Of a stretch of 64,000 nucleotides of DNA, positions 53,172 through 62,776 are shown one piece after another (within the stretch, counting starts at the first letter, position 1; the number at the start of each line of letters is the position of its first letter). The notes beneath the pieces were generated by a model that did not search any database, had not been told where the DNA came from, and saw only the letters and a program-made list of their open reading frames with translations. The position numbers and the translations under genes were made by a program. Source of the stretch: Bacteroidales bacterium UBA1754 (GTDB taxonomy: Bacteria > Bacteroidota > Bacteroidia > Bacteroidales > Paludibacteraceae); NCBI GenBank assembly GCA_002315615.1, contig DCHK01000069.1:1-64000 (forward strand), in the 5' to 3' direction.

Positions 53172-54347
53172 TTATTCAACATATAGCACAAGCCCTTTCA
53201 AGTATTCGCCTTCTGGGTGATAAATGTTGATAGGGTGGTCGGCTGGTTGCGAAAGTTGATGCAAAATGCGCACATTTCTTTTTGACTGTGCTGCGGCACT
53301 GAAAACTGCCAAACGAAATTGCTCTTTGTTCACTGCTTGCGAACAAGAGAAAGTGAAAAGTATTCCGCCTGGTTTTATTTGTTCAAAGGCTTTTGCATTC
53401 AGTTTTTTGTATCCTTGCAAAGCATTGCGCAACACGTCTTTGTGTTTGGCAAATGCAGGTGGGTCAAGAATTATTAAGTCGTATTTGTCTTGTATATCGT
53501 CTAAAAACTTAAAGGCATCGGTTGTATAGGAATGATGTCTTGGGTCGTTGCCAAAATTCATTGCAATGTTTTGGTTTACAATGTCTATCGCCTTACCAGA
53601 ACTATCGACAGAATCTACACTGACTGCACCACCGCGCATTGCGTAACAAGAAAAACCGCCCGTGTAGCAAAACATATTCAATACAGATTTTCCTTTGGAA
53701 TATTTTTCGAGCAGACTGCGATTTTCGCGTTGGTCAATAAAAAATCCTGTTTTTTGTCCTTTTTCCCAATCTATTACGAATTTCAGACCATTTTCTATTG
53801 CTACATTGCTGTTGTTTTTGCCAAAGAGATATTCGTTTCCGTTTTCTATTCCTGCTTTGTAGGGCAATGTAGTTTCCGATTTGTAGTAGATTGTTTTTAT
53901 GCTGTCGCCAAGCACTTTGCGTATTGCTTCTGCAATTTCCTTACGCATATAGTGTATGCCTGCAGAGTGCGCTTGCATAATGGCGGTGCCATCATATATG
54001 TCAACAATGAGTCCTGGAATGGCATCGCCTTCGCCGTGAATAAGGCGAAAAGTATTGTTGTCATCGCGAAGCAATCCTAACGATTGACGAACTTCGTAGG
54101 CCTTTCGTATGCGGTTTTCCCAATAGTTTTTATCAATATTTGCGTCTTCAAAAGACAAAATTCTGACAGCGATGCTACTGTTTTGAAAATGTCCGACGCC
54201 CATATAATTGTGTTGCGAATCGAAGACTTGCACAAGGTCGCCTTCTTCGACTTTGCCTTTTATTTTTTTGATAGCACCAGAAAAAACCCAAGGATGAAAT
54301 CTTTTCAGACTTTCTTCTTTGCCTTCTTTTAGAATAATTTCAGTCAT
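53172..54347 (-). CDS. rlmI: 23S rRNA (cytosine-C5) methyltransferase RlmI-like
   Basis: The 391-aa enzyme has an N-terminal PUA domain (KEGKEESLKRFHPWVFSGAI, GDLVQVFDSQHNYMGVGHF) and a C-terminal SAM-dependent domain: GFFIDQRENR near 213, VLNMFCYTGGFSCYAMRGGA near 232 (motif I), SVDSSGKAIDIVNQN, LIILDPPAFAKHKD near 300 (motif IV) and ILFTFSCSQAV near 340 with the catalytic cysteine of motif VI. The ATG at 54347 (MTEIILKEG) is chosen; an upstream extension to 54374 enters a dispersed repeat. Length fits RlmI (about 396 aa). Confidence 0.92.
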   Translation of the reverse strand: MTEIILKEGKEESLKRFHPWVFSGAIKKIKGKVEEGDLVQVFDSQHNYMGVGHFQNSSIAVRILSFEDANIDKNYWENRIRKAYEVRQSLGLLRDDNNTFRLIHGEGDAIPGLIVDIYDGTAIMQAHSAGIHYMRKEIAEAIRKVLGDSIKTIYYKSETTLPYKAGIENGNEYLFGKNNSNVAIENGLKFVIDWEKGQKTGFFIDQRENRSLLEKYSKGKSVLNMFCYTGGFSCYAMRGGAVSVDSVDSSGKAIDIVNQNIAMNFGNDPRHHSYTTDAFKFLDDIQDKYDLIILDPPAFAKHKDVLRNALQGYKKLNAKAFEQIKPGGILFTFSCSQAVNKEQFRLAVFSAAAQSKRNVRILHQLSQPADHPINIYHPEGEYLKGLVLYVE

Positions 54348-54360
54348 AGACAGAAAATGA

Positions 54361-54414
54361 GAGACGAGAATCAAGAAAATAGGAGCAAGAGACGATTTTG
54401 TCGTTTCTCGCTCC
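54361..54414. repeat. Dispersed purine-rich repeat forming a hairpin between pgm and rlmI
   Basis: The tract starts GAGACGAGAATCAAGAAAAT. Then GGAGCAAGAGACGA (54382-54395) pairs with TCGTTTCTCGCTCC (54401-54414), with two mismatches. Related to the tracts at 7029, 18985 and 63724; it may also end pgm transcription, though the minus-strand T-run is short. Confidence 0.6.
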
Positions 54415-54431
54415 TTGTTTTTTGTTTACTG

Positions 54432-56168
54432 TTAAATGTTTAGTGATTTTATAACGGCTTCTACTTTTTGCTCGGCAGCTTTGCTTGCTTTTTCGTAGTC
54501 GCTCGCTTGTTTCATTTCGCCTTTCACTTCGATGTAGAACTTAATTTTTGGTTCGGTTCCCGAAGGACGTACCGAAACTTTCGTGCCATCTGCAGTGAAA
54601 TATTGAAGCACATTCGATGTGTCTGGCATTTTCAAATCGCTTTCTTTGCCGTTTGCAACTTGTTTTAACGTTTTGAAGTCCTTGGCAATTGTTACTGGCG
54701 AACCTGCAATTTCTTTTGGTGGGTTTTGACGGAAATTTTCCATCATTGCTTTGATTTCTTCTGCACCACTTTTACCAGGTTTGGTTATGCTTACGGCTTT
54801 TTCCATTTGGAATCCGTAGTCCATATAAATTTGCATAAGCAATTGATAAAGAGACATTCCGTTGTCTTTTGCCCAAGCGGCAATTTCGCTGATAAGGCAG
54901 ATTGATGCGGGAGAATCTTTGTCTCGAACTTTGTCGTATGGCAAGAAACCGAAAGATTCTTCGCCACCGCCGATGTATTTTTCTTTTCCTTCGAGTTCAC
55001 GAATACGATATGCAATCCATTTGAAACCAGTAAATTCGTCGTAAAGTTTAATGTTGTTTTTATCTGCTATTTCTCTGATAAGTTCTGATGTTACAATAGT
55101 TTTCACCAAGAATTCGTTGCCTTTTAGTTTGCCCAATTTTTTCATATTGGTGATGATGTAGTAGCAGAACATCATACAAGTTTGGTTGCCGTTGATGATA
55201 ACCCATTTGCCCTTGTCGTCGCGACAAACAATTGCCAAGCGGTCGGCATCGGGGTCTGAAGCAATTACGAGGTCGGCATTCACTTTTGTACCGAGACTCA
55301 TACCCATTGTCATTGCTTCGGAGTTTTCTGGGTTTGGCGATTTTACTGTCGAGAAATTGCCATCAATTACCATTTGTTCTGGTACTACGTGTATGTTTTG
55401 GAATCCCCAAGAACGCAAGCAAAGAGGAATTATAACACGTCCTGTGCCGTGCAGTGGCGAGTAAACGATGTTCAAATCTTTCTGGCGAAGAATAACGTCT
55501 TGGTCAACCATTGCTTCTTTAACAGCCATCATATAATCGTAATCCATTTCGCCACCAATGATTTCAATTAAATCTTTGTTTGGTTCAAATTTTACGTCTT
55601 CAACTTTTACTTTGTTCACTTCGTCGATAATGCCTGTGTCGTGTGGAGCAAGTACTTGTGCACCGTCTTCCCAATATGCTTTGTATCCGTTGTATTCTTT
55701 AGGGTTGTGGCTTGCGGTGATATTTACACCCGCTTGGCAGCCAAGTTGACGTATGGCGAAAGAAATTTCTGGTGTTGGTCGTAAACTTTCAAACAAATAC
55801 ACTTTGATGCCATTTGCAGAGAAAATATTTGCTACAGTTTCGGCAAACAAGCGACTGTTGTTTCGGCAATCGTGACCGACAACTACGCTACATTTTTTGC
55901 CTTTAAATGCTTTGTTTATATAGTTGGCAAACCCTTGAGTTGCCATACCTACCACGTATTTGTTCATACGGTTGGTTCCTGCGCCCATTGTGCCACGCAA
56001 ACCACCAGTACCAAATTCAAGCGTTCTGTAAAATGCGTCAATAAGTTCTGTTTTATCTGCATTTTGCATCATTCGCTTTACTTCTTTCTTTGTCTCTTCG
56101 TCGAAATTGCCATTTAGCCATACGTTGGCAACTTTTTCGACTTCGGCAAGTAATTCTTTGTTTTCCAT
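54432..56168 (-). CDS. Phosphoglucomutase/phosphomannomutase family protein
   Basis: The 578-aa alpha-D-phosphohexomutase interconverts hexose 1- and 6-phosphates, linking glycogen phosphorylase output to glycolysis. It shows the four signature loops: GTGGLRGTMGAGTNRMN near 52 in the N-terminus, NITASHNPKEYNGYKAYW (active-site phosphoserine, near 147), ASDPDADRLAI (Mg2+ site, near 303), GGGEESFGFLPYDKVRDKD (sugar binding, near 397) and VRPSGTEPKIKFYIEV (phosphate binding, near 532). The length of about 580 aa matches the PgcA-like group common in Bacteroidota. It has its own promoter and lies downstream of the phosphorylase. Confidence 0.94.
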   Translation of the reverse strand: MENKELLAEVEKVANVWLNGNFDEETKKEVKRMMQNADKTELIDAFYRTLEFGTGGLRGTMGAGTNRMNKYVVGMATQGFANYINKAFKGKKCSVVVGHDCRNNSRLFAETVANIFSANGIKVYLFESLRPTPEISFAIRQLGCQAGVNITASHNPKEYNGYKAYWEDGAQVLAPHDTGIIDEVNKVKVEDVKFEPNKDLIEIIGGEMDYDYMMAVKEAMVDQDVILRQKDLNIVYSPLHGTGRVIIPLCLRSWGFQNIHVVPEQMVIDGNFSTVKSPNPENSEAMTMGMSLGTKVNADLVIASDPDADRLAIVCRDDKGKWVIINGNQTCMMFCYYIITNMKKLGKLKGNEFLVKTIVTSELIREIADKNNIKLYDEFTGFKWIAYRIRELEGKEKYIGGGEESFGFLPYDKVRDKDSPASICLISEIAAWAKDNGMSLYQLLMQIYMDYGFQMEKAVSITKPGKSGAEEIKAMMENFRQNPPKEIAGSPVTIAKDFKTLKQVANGKESDLKMPDTSNVLQYFTADGTKVSVRPSGTEPKIKFYIEVKGEMKQASDYEKASKAAEQKVEAVIKSLNI

Positions 56169-56209
56169 ATAGTTATTAGTTTTAATTTGTCAATTTTAGT
56201 TTGTATTTT

Positions 56210-56217
56210 CAAATGTA
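56210..56217 (-). promoter_or_regulatory. Promoter -7 box for the phosphohexomutase gene
   Basis: The minus-strand sequence TACATTTG matches TAnnTTTG, 41 bases before the ATG. Confidence 0.6.
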
Positions 56218-56272
56218 ATGAAAATAAATGAAAAAAAAGCAATTGTTCTGTTAAAATTAGTGAGCACAACAA

Positions 56273-56306
56273 AAAAGCCATCTGAAAAAATTCAAATGGC
56301 TTTTTA
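56273..56306 (-). terminator. Terminator of the glycogen synthase-phosphorylase operon
   Basis: AAAAAGCCAT pairs with ATGGCTTTTT, with TGAA/TTCA inside and a short A/T loop; A and T runs on both sides. Confidence 0.88.
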
Positions 56307-56328
56307 TCGTAGTATGTATTTCTAAAAA

Positions 56329-58887
56329 TTAGAACCAGCGTACATAGCAGAAATCTTGTTTGTGTGGAAGATCTGCGTTTTTAGGCAAAATACGGAATGC
56401 GTATTTGTATTGTCCTGCAACATCGCAAGAATCTTCGAGAGAGAAGGTAAGTTTTGAACCTTCTGTTTTGTCAAGTTTCCAAGGAATAATGTTGTTTAAT
56501 GTCGTTTTACCTTGTTCGTCGGTAGTGGTTACTACAGACTCAACAGAAATAGAATCGGCAGGCATATTCTTGGCATCAATAACAACTTGAAGACTTATTA
56601 ACTCGCTGATTTTGTTAGAAGTTGGAATTTTGTTTTCAAAAGAAACAATTTCAATTTGCTCCCAATTTGCTGCGAAAGTTTCTTTCCAGTTAGCGATTTC
56701 AATTGCTTTTGCATAGTTGTTTGCGTTCAATTTCTTCGAACGTGCACCAAGTTTAGAATAGAAACGTTCGATATAGTCATCCAACATACGTTTTGTAGTG
56801 TAATGTGGAGTGATTTGTGCAAATGAATTTTTGATGTATTGTACCCACTCAGGAGAGAATCCTTTTGTGTTTTTAGCGTAATACAAAGGAATAATTTGGT
56901 TTTCGAGCATACTGTAGATAGTAGCGGCATCCAATTGGTCTTGGTAACCTTGGTCTGCGTATGTACGTTTTTCAGTCAATGCCCAACCTGCTTCTTTGCG
57001 GTAACCTTCGTACCACCATCCATCAAGCACAGAGAAGTTCAATGTACCATTCATCAATGCTTTTTCGCCAGAAGTACCAGATGCTTCGAGTGGACGAGTA
57101 GGAGTGTTCAACCAAATATCCACACCAGAAATCAATCGTTTTGCCAATTTCATATCGTAGTTTTCCAAGAAAAGAACTTTACCTACAAACTGTGGCATAC
57201 GAGAAATTTCGATGATACGTTTGATAAGACCTTTACCACCACCATCTGCTGGGTGTGCTTTACCAGTGAAGATGAATTGAATTGGGCGATCTGGGTTGTT
57301 GACGATTTTTTCCAAACGAGCCAAATCTGTAAACAAAAGGTGTGCACGTTTGTATGTTGCAAAACGACGTCCGAAACCGATTGTCAAAGCATTAGGGTTG
57401 ATTTTTTCAAGAATAGAAACTACTTGAGCAGGATTTCCTTGATTCTTCAACCAATTTTCTTTGAAATTGATGCGGATATAATCAATCAATTTATTTTTCA
57501 ATTGAGATTTGATTGCCCAAATTTTTTCGTCGGTAACTTTGTAGATGTCTTCCCAAATTTTTTCGTTAGATTGGTCTGACATAAATTTGGCATCGAAAGA
57601 TTTTTTGTAAAGTTCTTTCCACTCGCTTGCAGCCCAAGTTGGCATATGAACACCATTTGTTACATAACCTACGTGAGATTCTTCAGCGAAAAGTCCTTGC
57701 CAAATACCTTGGAACATATTTTGTGATACTTTTCCGTGCAACCAGCTAACGCCGTTCACTTCTTGAGACATATTACAAGCGAAAACACTCATTGAGAATT
57801 TTTCTTGTTTGTTTCCTGGTATATAACGTCCAAGATCCATCAATTCGTCCCAAGAAATTTGCATTTGTGCAGGATATTTGTTCATATATTTGTAGAACAA
57901 ACCTTCGTCGAAACTATCGTGACCAGCAGGAACTGGCGTGTGAGTAGTGTAAAGCGAAGAAGCACGAATCACTTCTTTTGCTTGGTTGAATGTCAATTTT
58001 GTAGAAGCCATCAAATCGCACATACGTTGGATATTGATGAATGCTGCGTGACCTTCGTTGCAGTGATAAACATCTTTTTTGATTCCTAATTTGTTCAAAG
58101 CCAAAATACCACCGATACCCAACATAATTTCTTGTTTGATACGGTTTTCCCAGTCGCCACCATAAAGTTGGTGAGTGATGAAACGGTCGGCTTCGCTATT
58201 GCGTTCGTTTTCGGTATCGAGCAAATAAAGAGCGATACGACCAACGGCAACTTTCCAAAGATTTGCGTAAACAATGCGATCTTCGTATGGAACTTCAACT
58301 TGCAAAGCAGAACCATCGGCATTCATAACTTGCTCGATAGGAAGCGAATGGAATTGTTGTTTGTCGTAAACTGCAATTTGGTCGCCGTCCATAGAGAGTG
58401 CTTGTGTGAAGTATCCGTAACTATAAAGGAAACCAACTGCAACCATATCTACATTGCAGTCGCTGGCTTCTTTCAAATAGTCACCAGCCAATACGCCGAG
58501 ACCACCAGAATAGATTTTCAAAATGTCGGTCAAACCATATTCCATACTGAAGTATGCAACAGAAGTTTTGCTTGCATCTGGTTTTTCGTCCATATATTTT
58601 CTAAAGTCTGAGTAAACTTTTTCAAGTTTTTTCAAGAATTCAGTGTCTTTAGAAACTTCTTCCAATTTGTTGTAGGAAATTTTTTGCAAGAAAAGAACAG
58701 GGTTTTCTCCACAAGCAATGTATTTCTCGTTGTCGATAGAACGGAACAAATCTTGTGCTTCTTCATTCCAAACCCACCATAGGTTTTTCGACAATTCTAA
58801 TAATTTTGTTAATCCAGCAGGAACAACAGAGCCAATGGTAACTTCGCGCCAATTTGGCTGATTTGATGAGCATGCGTTGATTCTCAT
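56329..58887 (-). CDS. glgP: Alpha-glucan (glycogen) phosphorylase, GT35
   Basis: The 852-aa enzyme releases glucose 1-phosphate from alpha-1,4-glucans using PLP. The N-terminal extension ([17 protein letters not shown] near 36, the DUF3417 region) marks the shorter alpha-glucan phosphorylase branch. Then come [34 protein letters not shown] near 109-142 in successive blocks, [12 protein letters not shown] near 275, [26 protein letters not shown] near 413, and the PLP lysine region [20 protein letters not shown]. In that last block most relatives have GTSGMKA; here it is GTSGEKA, with the lysine kept. It follows the synthase gene by 15 bases. Confidence 0.93.
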   Translation of the reverse strand: MRINACSSNQPNWREVTIGSVVPAGLTKLLELSKNLWWVWNEEAQDLFRSIDNEKYIACGENPVLFLQKISYNKLEEVSKDTEFLKKLEKVYSDFRKYMDEKPDASKTSVAYFSMEYGLTDILKIYSGGLGVLAGDYLKEASDCNVDMVAVGFLYSYGYFTQALSMDGDQIAVYDKQQFHSLPIEQVMNADGSALQVEVPYEDRIVYANLWKVAVGRIALYLLDTENERNSEADRFITHQLYGGDWENRIKQEIMLGIGGILALNKLGIKKDVYHCNEGHAAFINIQRMCDLMASTKLTFNQAKEVIRASSLYTTHTPVPAGHDSFDEGLFYKYMNKYPAQMQISWDELMDLGRYIPGNKQEKFSMSVFACNMSQEVNGVSWLHGKVSQNMFQGIWQGLFAEESHVGYVTNGVHMPTWAASEWKELYKKSFDAKFMSDQSNEKIWEDIYKVTDEKIWAIKSQLKNKLIDYIRINFKENWLKNQGNPAQVVSILEKINPNALTIGFGRRFATYKRAHLLFTDLARLEKIVNNPDRPIQFIFTGKAHPADGGGKGLIKRIIEISRMPQFVGKVLFLENYDMKLAKRLISGVDIWLNTPTRPLEASGTSGEKALMNGTLNFSVLDGWWYEGYRKEAGWALTEKRTYADQGYQDQLDAATIYSMLENQIIPLYYAKNTKGFSPEWVQYIKNSFAQITPHYTTKRMLDDYIERFYSKLGARSKKLNANNYAKAIEIANWKETFAANWEQIEIVSFENKIPTSNKISELISLQVVIDAKNMPADSISVESVVTTTDEQGKTTLNNIIPWKLDKTEGSKLTFSLEDSCDVAGQYKYAFRILPKNADLPHKQDFCYVRWF

Positions 58888-58902
58888 AATTTGTTAATTT
58901 AA

Positions 58903-60555
58903 TTAGTTTTTATTTTGTTTATTATTTGATAATGCAATATGATATGCCTCTTTGTAATATTGAATAAAGTTTGCCCAAAGCGCACTTTGTGCAAACTTGT
59001 TTACGCGTTTACAGGTGGCTTTAAGTTTAGTGTGGTTTAGGTGGCAAAAATTATAAACTTCGCCTTCCATTTCGCGAACCACTTCGTCGTAGTTGTTGTC
59101 GGTACGATGTGCAACCACTACACCATTTTCGATACCGAGACTTTCTGAATTTTCTTTCACCCAAAGTCCAAAACCAGACAAGTCGGTCGTTATAGTAGGT
59201 ATTGAAAAAGCAGCACTTTCGAGTGGTGTATATCCCCAAGGCTCGTAATACGAAGGGAAAATTGTAAGGTCAAAACCTATAAGCAAATTGTAATAATTCA
59301 AATTGAAGACTTGGTCTTTTCCGTCGAGGTACGAAGGAACGAAGATGAATTTTACACGTTGATCGGGTTTGTTCAACTTTGGAATGGACATCAACTGATT
59401 GCTGACAGGATCTTGGTCGGGATAATAAAGTTCGTGTGTGCAAAAAGAGTCTTTAACTTTAACGTCACTATAAGGATCTTGCAATTTTTGCACTAAATCC
59501 AACCTTGGTCCCATTGCGTAACCCGGAACCATAATGAACGCTATCACTTCTTTTGGCAAATCGGTGCGCTTGTTCAGTAGTTTCATTGTGTCAATAAAGG
59601 CATTGATACCTTTATTTTTATATTCGTATCTGCCACTTGTGGCAATGAATATAGTATTGTCTGTGTCAATTTCTTCTTTCAAAATCACTTCGGCTACACT
59701 CGTGAGTTTTTTGCGTGCATCGCGACGCATCAGTCTGTAGTGCATTGTTTGCGGAATGAAATCGTTGTCGAAACCATTTGGCAATACTTTGTCAATTTTG
59801 CGTTCTAAAAGTTGTTCGCACTCCATAGCCGTGATGTCGCTCACAGTGGTGAAGCAATCTGCGTTTTGTGCAGAGGCATATTCTACCGAAAATTTTGATT
59901 GCAAATTCAGCTCTTCTGACATTTGTTTGCCGTTGAATCCTGCAAGGTGCGAGTAGAGTGGTTTTTCGTGTTCTGCAATGGAACGACCAACAGCGGTGGC
60001 GTGTGTTGTGAAAATTGTTGCCGCTTCGGGGAAATAGTGTTTCAAATAAAGTTCGCCGAAACCGGTTTGCCATTCGTTAAAATGAGCGATTATGTTTTTG
60101 TCTTCTATGTGGTGGTATCTGCAATAATGCTCAATTACCATACCAGCAGCATATCCAAAAATTGAACTATCATCGTAATCGCCATATCCGTGTAGAGAAT
60201 CTACGCCAAATAATTCCCAAAATTTTCCGTAGATTTCGTTTTTCTTTTCAAAAATAGGTTTGTAGTCGATAAGAATTGCAGAAGGGTGTCCGTGTGTTGC
60301 CCAAGTGCCGATTTCTATTTTTAATCCTAAGTCATTTTTTACTGCTTTTCGCCATTCATTCAGTGCGCTACTATTTTTCGAAAAATATTGTTCCGAAGTT
60401 GAGCCTAAATTTGGTCCAATAAAAAATAAACGTCCTTTGTATTCGCTGTTAAGTACTCTTGCTCTTGATGACAATACTGTGTATATGCCACCTACTTTAT
60501 TGCATACTTCCCAACTTGCTTCGAAAATATAGTCGGGGGTTAGTAACTCTTTCAT
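58903..60555 (-). CDS. Glycogen synthase, GT3 family
   Basis: The 550-aa enzyme elongates glycogen from a nucleotide-glucose. It is of the eukaryote-like GT3 type rather than the bacterial GT5 GlgA: YIFEASWEVCNKVGGIYTVL at residues 10-29, IIAHFNEWQTGFGELYL near 160, IFTTHATAVGRSIAEHEKPLYSHL near 182-205, VLPNGFD near 265 and the C-terminal IFPSYYEPWGYTPLESAAFS (the donor-site E-x7-E region) near 436. GT3 synthases are known in Bacteroidota. It is first in a two-gene operon with the phosphorylase. Confidence 0.93.
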   Translation of the reverse strand: MKELLTPDYIFEASWEVCNKVGGIYTVLSSRARVLNSEYKGRLFFIGPNLGSTSEQYFSKNSSALNEWRKAVKNDLGLKIEIGTWATHGHPSAILIDYKPIFEKKNEIYGKFWELFGVDSLHGYGDYDDSSIFGYAAGMVIEHYCRYHHIEDKNIIAHFNEWQTGFGELYLKHYFPEAATIFTTHATAVGRSIAEHEKPLYSHLAGFNGKQMSEELNLQSKFSVEYASAQNADCFTTVSDITAMECEQLLERKIDKVLPNGFDNDFIPQTMHYRLMRRDARKKLTSVAEVILKEEIDTDNTIFIATSGRYEYKNKGINAFIDTMKLLNKRTDLPKEVIAFIMVPGYAMGPRLDLVQKLQDPYSDVKVKDSFCTHELYYPDQDPVSNQLMSIPKLNKPDQRVKFIFVPSYLDGKDQVFNLNYYNLLIGFDLTIFPSYYEPWGYTPLESAAFSIPTITTDLSGFGLWVKENSESLGIENGVVVAHRTDNNYDEVVREMEGEVYNFCHLNHTKLKATCKRVNKFAQSALWANFIQYYKEAYHIALSNNKQNKN

Positions 60556-60582
60556 TCGTGTAGTCTATCTTAAAAATATTTA

Positions 60583-60590
60583 CAAAAATA
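60583..60590 (-). promoter_or_regulatory. Promoter -7 box for glycogen synthase-phosphorylase
   Basis: The minus-strand sequence TATTTTTG matches TAnnTTTG, 28 bases before the ATG at 60555. AT-rich surroundings make it less certain than others. Confidence 0.5.
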
Positions 60591-60663
60591 AACTAAAGAG
60601 AATAAATGTAGTGTTAATAAAAACGCTATAATATTTAAAAGATGTTAATTTTAACATATTTTT

Positions 60664-62772
60664 TTATCTAATATTTTCTATTAACATTTGAGGGTTTGGT
60701 TTGTGACCTCTGAAGTTGATATACATCTGCATTGGGTTTTGTGTGTTGCCTTTTTCCAATATATTTTTGCGATAAGATTCGGCAATTTCTTTATTGAAGA
60801 TGTTGCCACTATGTTTGAAATACTTAAAACAATCGGCAGACAATACGCGCGACCAAATGTAACTGTAATATGCTGCTTCGTAGCCGAATGCAAAACTATG
60901 GTTGAAGTGTGCAGTGCGATAACGTGGCGCAATCATTTCGGGCATACAAATTGTTGTCAAATAGTGTTCTTCAAGTTTTTGGATGTCGCGGTCGGTTTCT
61001 TTATTTTCTATGCAGTGCAAATTCAAGTCGATATACGTTGCAGCCAAAAGTTCAACTGTTTCAAAACCTTGGTTGAATTTCTTGCTTTTTTGAATTTGCG
61101 TGATGAGCGAGTCGGGCATTACTTCATTAGTTTTGTAATGTTTTGCGTAAAGTTTAAGCATTGCAGGTTCGGTTGCCCAGTTTTCGAGTAATTGCGATGG
61201 CATTTCCACAAAATCTGAAGGTGTATTTACACCTGACGTTGAAGGATATGTGCATTGCGAAAACAGGCTATTCATTGCGTGTCCAAACTCGTGAAACAGC
61301 GTTTCTACTTCATCAATGCTCAGTAACGATGGTTTTTCGTTTGTCGGTCGTGTGAAGTTGGCCACGTTTATCACTATCGGACGGTGGTCTGTTCCGTTTT
61401 CTTTGTATTGGCAAGAAAGTTCGTCCATCCAAGCGCCCGAGCGTTTTCCATCGCGTGGAAAATAATCTGTGTAAAGAACGCCTAATTCTTTTCCGTTGTT
61501 GTCGTAAACTGCGTACACTTTTACATCATTATTATATACTTTCACATTTTGCATTTCTTTGAAATTTACGTTCCAAAGTTTTTTTGCTAAAAGGAAAGCA
61601 CCTTCTCTCACATTGTCGAGCGAGAGGTATTGCTGTATTTCTGTTTCGTCGAGGCGATATTTTGACTGACGCAGTTTTTCGGCATAATACCACCAGTCCC
61701 ACGCTTGTAGTTCAAAGTCGTTACCTTCGTCATCAATAATCTCTTGCAAATCTTTTGCTTCGGAAATGGCTTTTTTTCGTGCAACGCGCCAAATTTCGTC
61801 AAGTAGGGCATAGACGTTTTGCGTGTTTTCTGCCATATTGTTGTCGAGTACAAAGTCTGCGTATGTGTTGTAACCTAACAGTTTGGCTTTGTCGATACGC
61901 AAATTCAAAATGTTATTTACGATTGTTTTGTTTTTGCTTGTGCCTCGGTTGTAATATGCTTCATAAAGTTTTTTTCGTAAATCTCGGTTCTTGGCGTATT
62001 GCATAAAAGGAATGAAACTTGATTTTTGCATTGTGAAAACCCATTTTCCTTTCATTCCTGCTTTTTCGGCATCGGCGGCAGCCAAATCAATGATGTTTTG
62101 AGGGATGCCGTCTAAATCTGTTTTATTTTCAATAACTAATTTATAATCATTAATTTCTGCGAGAAGATTTTTTGAAAATTGCACTTGCATAAAACTGATT
62201 TGTTTCTCAATTTCAGCCAATTGTTTTTTTTGCTCAGCATTGAGTGCCGCACCATTTCTGACGAAGTTTTTGTAATATTTTTCCAATAAATATTGTTGTT
62301 CATCGGTCAGTGTTGTGTCTTTTTTGTTACGAATTACTTCTATGCGATGAAATAATTTGTCGTTTGTGTAAATTTCAGATTCGTGTTCGGTTATTTTTGG
62401 GAGCAGAATTTCCGCCACACTGTCGAGTTGGTCATTCGTATCTGCAAAATAAAGTGTGTTGAATATTCTCACTGTGCGGTCGAGTGTTTTTCCGCTAAAC
62501 TCGATTGCTTCAATAGTATTTTCGAAAGTTGGCAACGCTTTATTTTCGGCAATTTTTGCAATCTCTTCGTTGTGTAACTGAATGAGTTTTTGAACTGATG
62601 GCAAAAAGACTTCGGGTTGAATGTTCGTAAAATCGGGTAAATCGTCGTACGAGAATTGCGACAAATCAACATCCACAGGCGTTTCTGTGTTTTGTTGTTG
62701 CTTTGAAGTGCAAGAAAGCATAATTGCAAAAGTTAATAATATGTAAAATAGTTTTTTCAAAGTGTAACGCAC
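60664..62772 (-). CDS. M3-family metallopeptidase, lipoprotein (Dcp/oligopeptidase-like)
   Basis: The 702-aa protein begins with a lipoprotein signal (FYILLTFAIMLSCTS; Cys21), placing it in the periplasm or on an outer leaflet. The catalytic zinc motif is ETLFHEFGHAMNSLFSQCTY (HEFGH at about residue 494), with ENWATEP downstream supplying the third ligand region, as in peptidyl-dipeptidase Dcp and oligopeptidase A. Other family blocks are GVLYTDYFPRDGKRSGAWMDEL near 440, and HFNHSFAFGYEAAYYSYIWS near the C-terminus. It would trim peptides for uptake. It starts 4 bases after the ribF stop, so both form an operon. Confidence 0.92.
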   Translation of the reverse strand: MRYTLKKLFYILLTFAIMLSCTSKQQQNTETPVDVDLSQFSYDDLPDFTNIQPEVFLPSVQKLIQLHNEEIAKIAENKALPTFENTIEAIEFSGKTLDRTVRIFNTLYFADTNDQLDSVAEILLPKITEHESEIYTNDKLFHRIEVIRNKKDTTLTDEQQYLLEKYYKNFVRNGAALNAEQKKQLAEIEKQISFMQVQFSKNLLAEINDYKLVIENKTDLDGIPQNIIDLAAADAEKAGMKGKWVFTMQKSSFIPFMQYAKNRDLRKKLYEAYYNRGTSKNKTIVNNILNLRIDKAKLLGYNTYADFVLDNNMAENTQNVYALLDEIWRVARKKAISEAKDLQEIIDDEGNDFELQAWDWWYYAEKLRQSKYRLDETEIQQYLSLDNVREGAFLLAKKLWNVNFKEMQNVKVYNNDVKVYAVYDNNGKELGVLYTDYFPRDGKRSGAWMDELSCQYKENGTDHRPIVINVANFTRPTNEKPSLLSIDEVETLFHEFGHAMNSLFSQCTYPSTSGVNTPSDFVEMPSQLLENWATEPAMLKLYAKHYKTNEVMPDSLITQIQKSKKFNQGFETVELLAATYIDLNLHCIENKETDRDIQKLEEHYLTTICMPEMIAPRYRTAHFNHSFAFGYEAAYYSYIWSRVLSADCFKYFKHSGNIFNKEIAESYRKNILEKGNTQNPMQMYINFRGHKPNPQMLIENIR

Positions 62773-62776
62773 TAAA

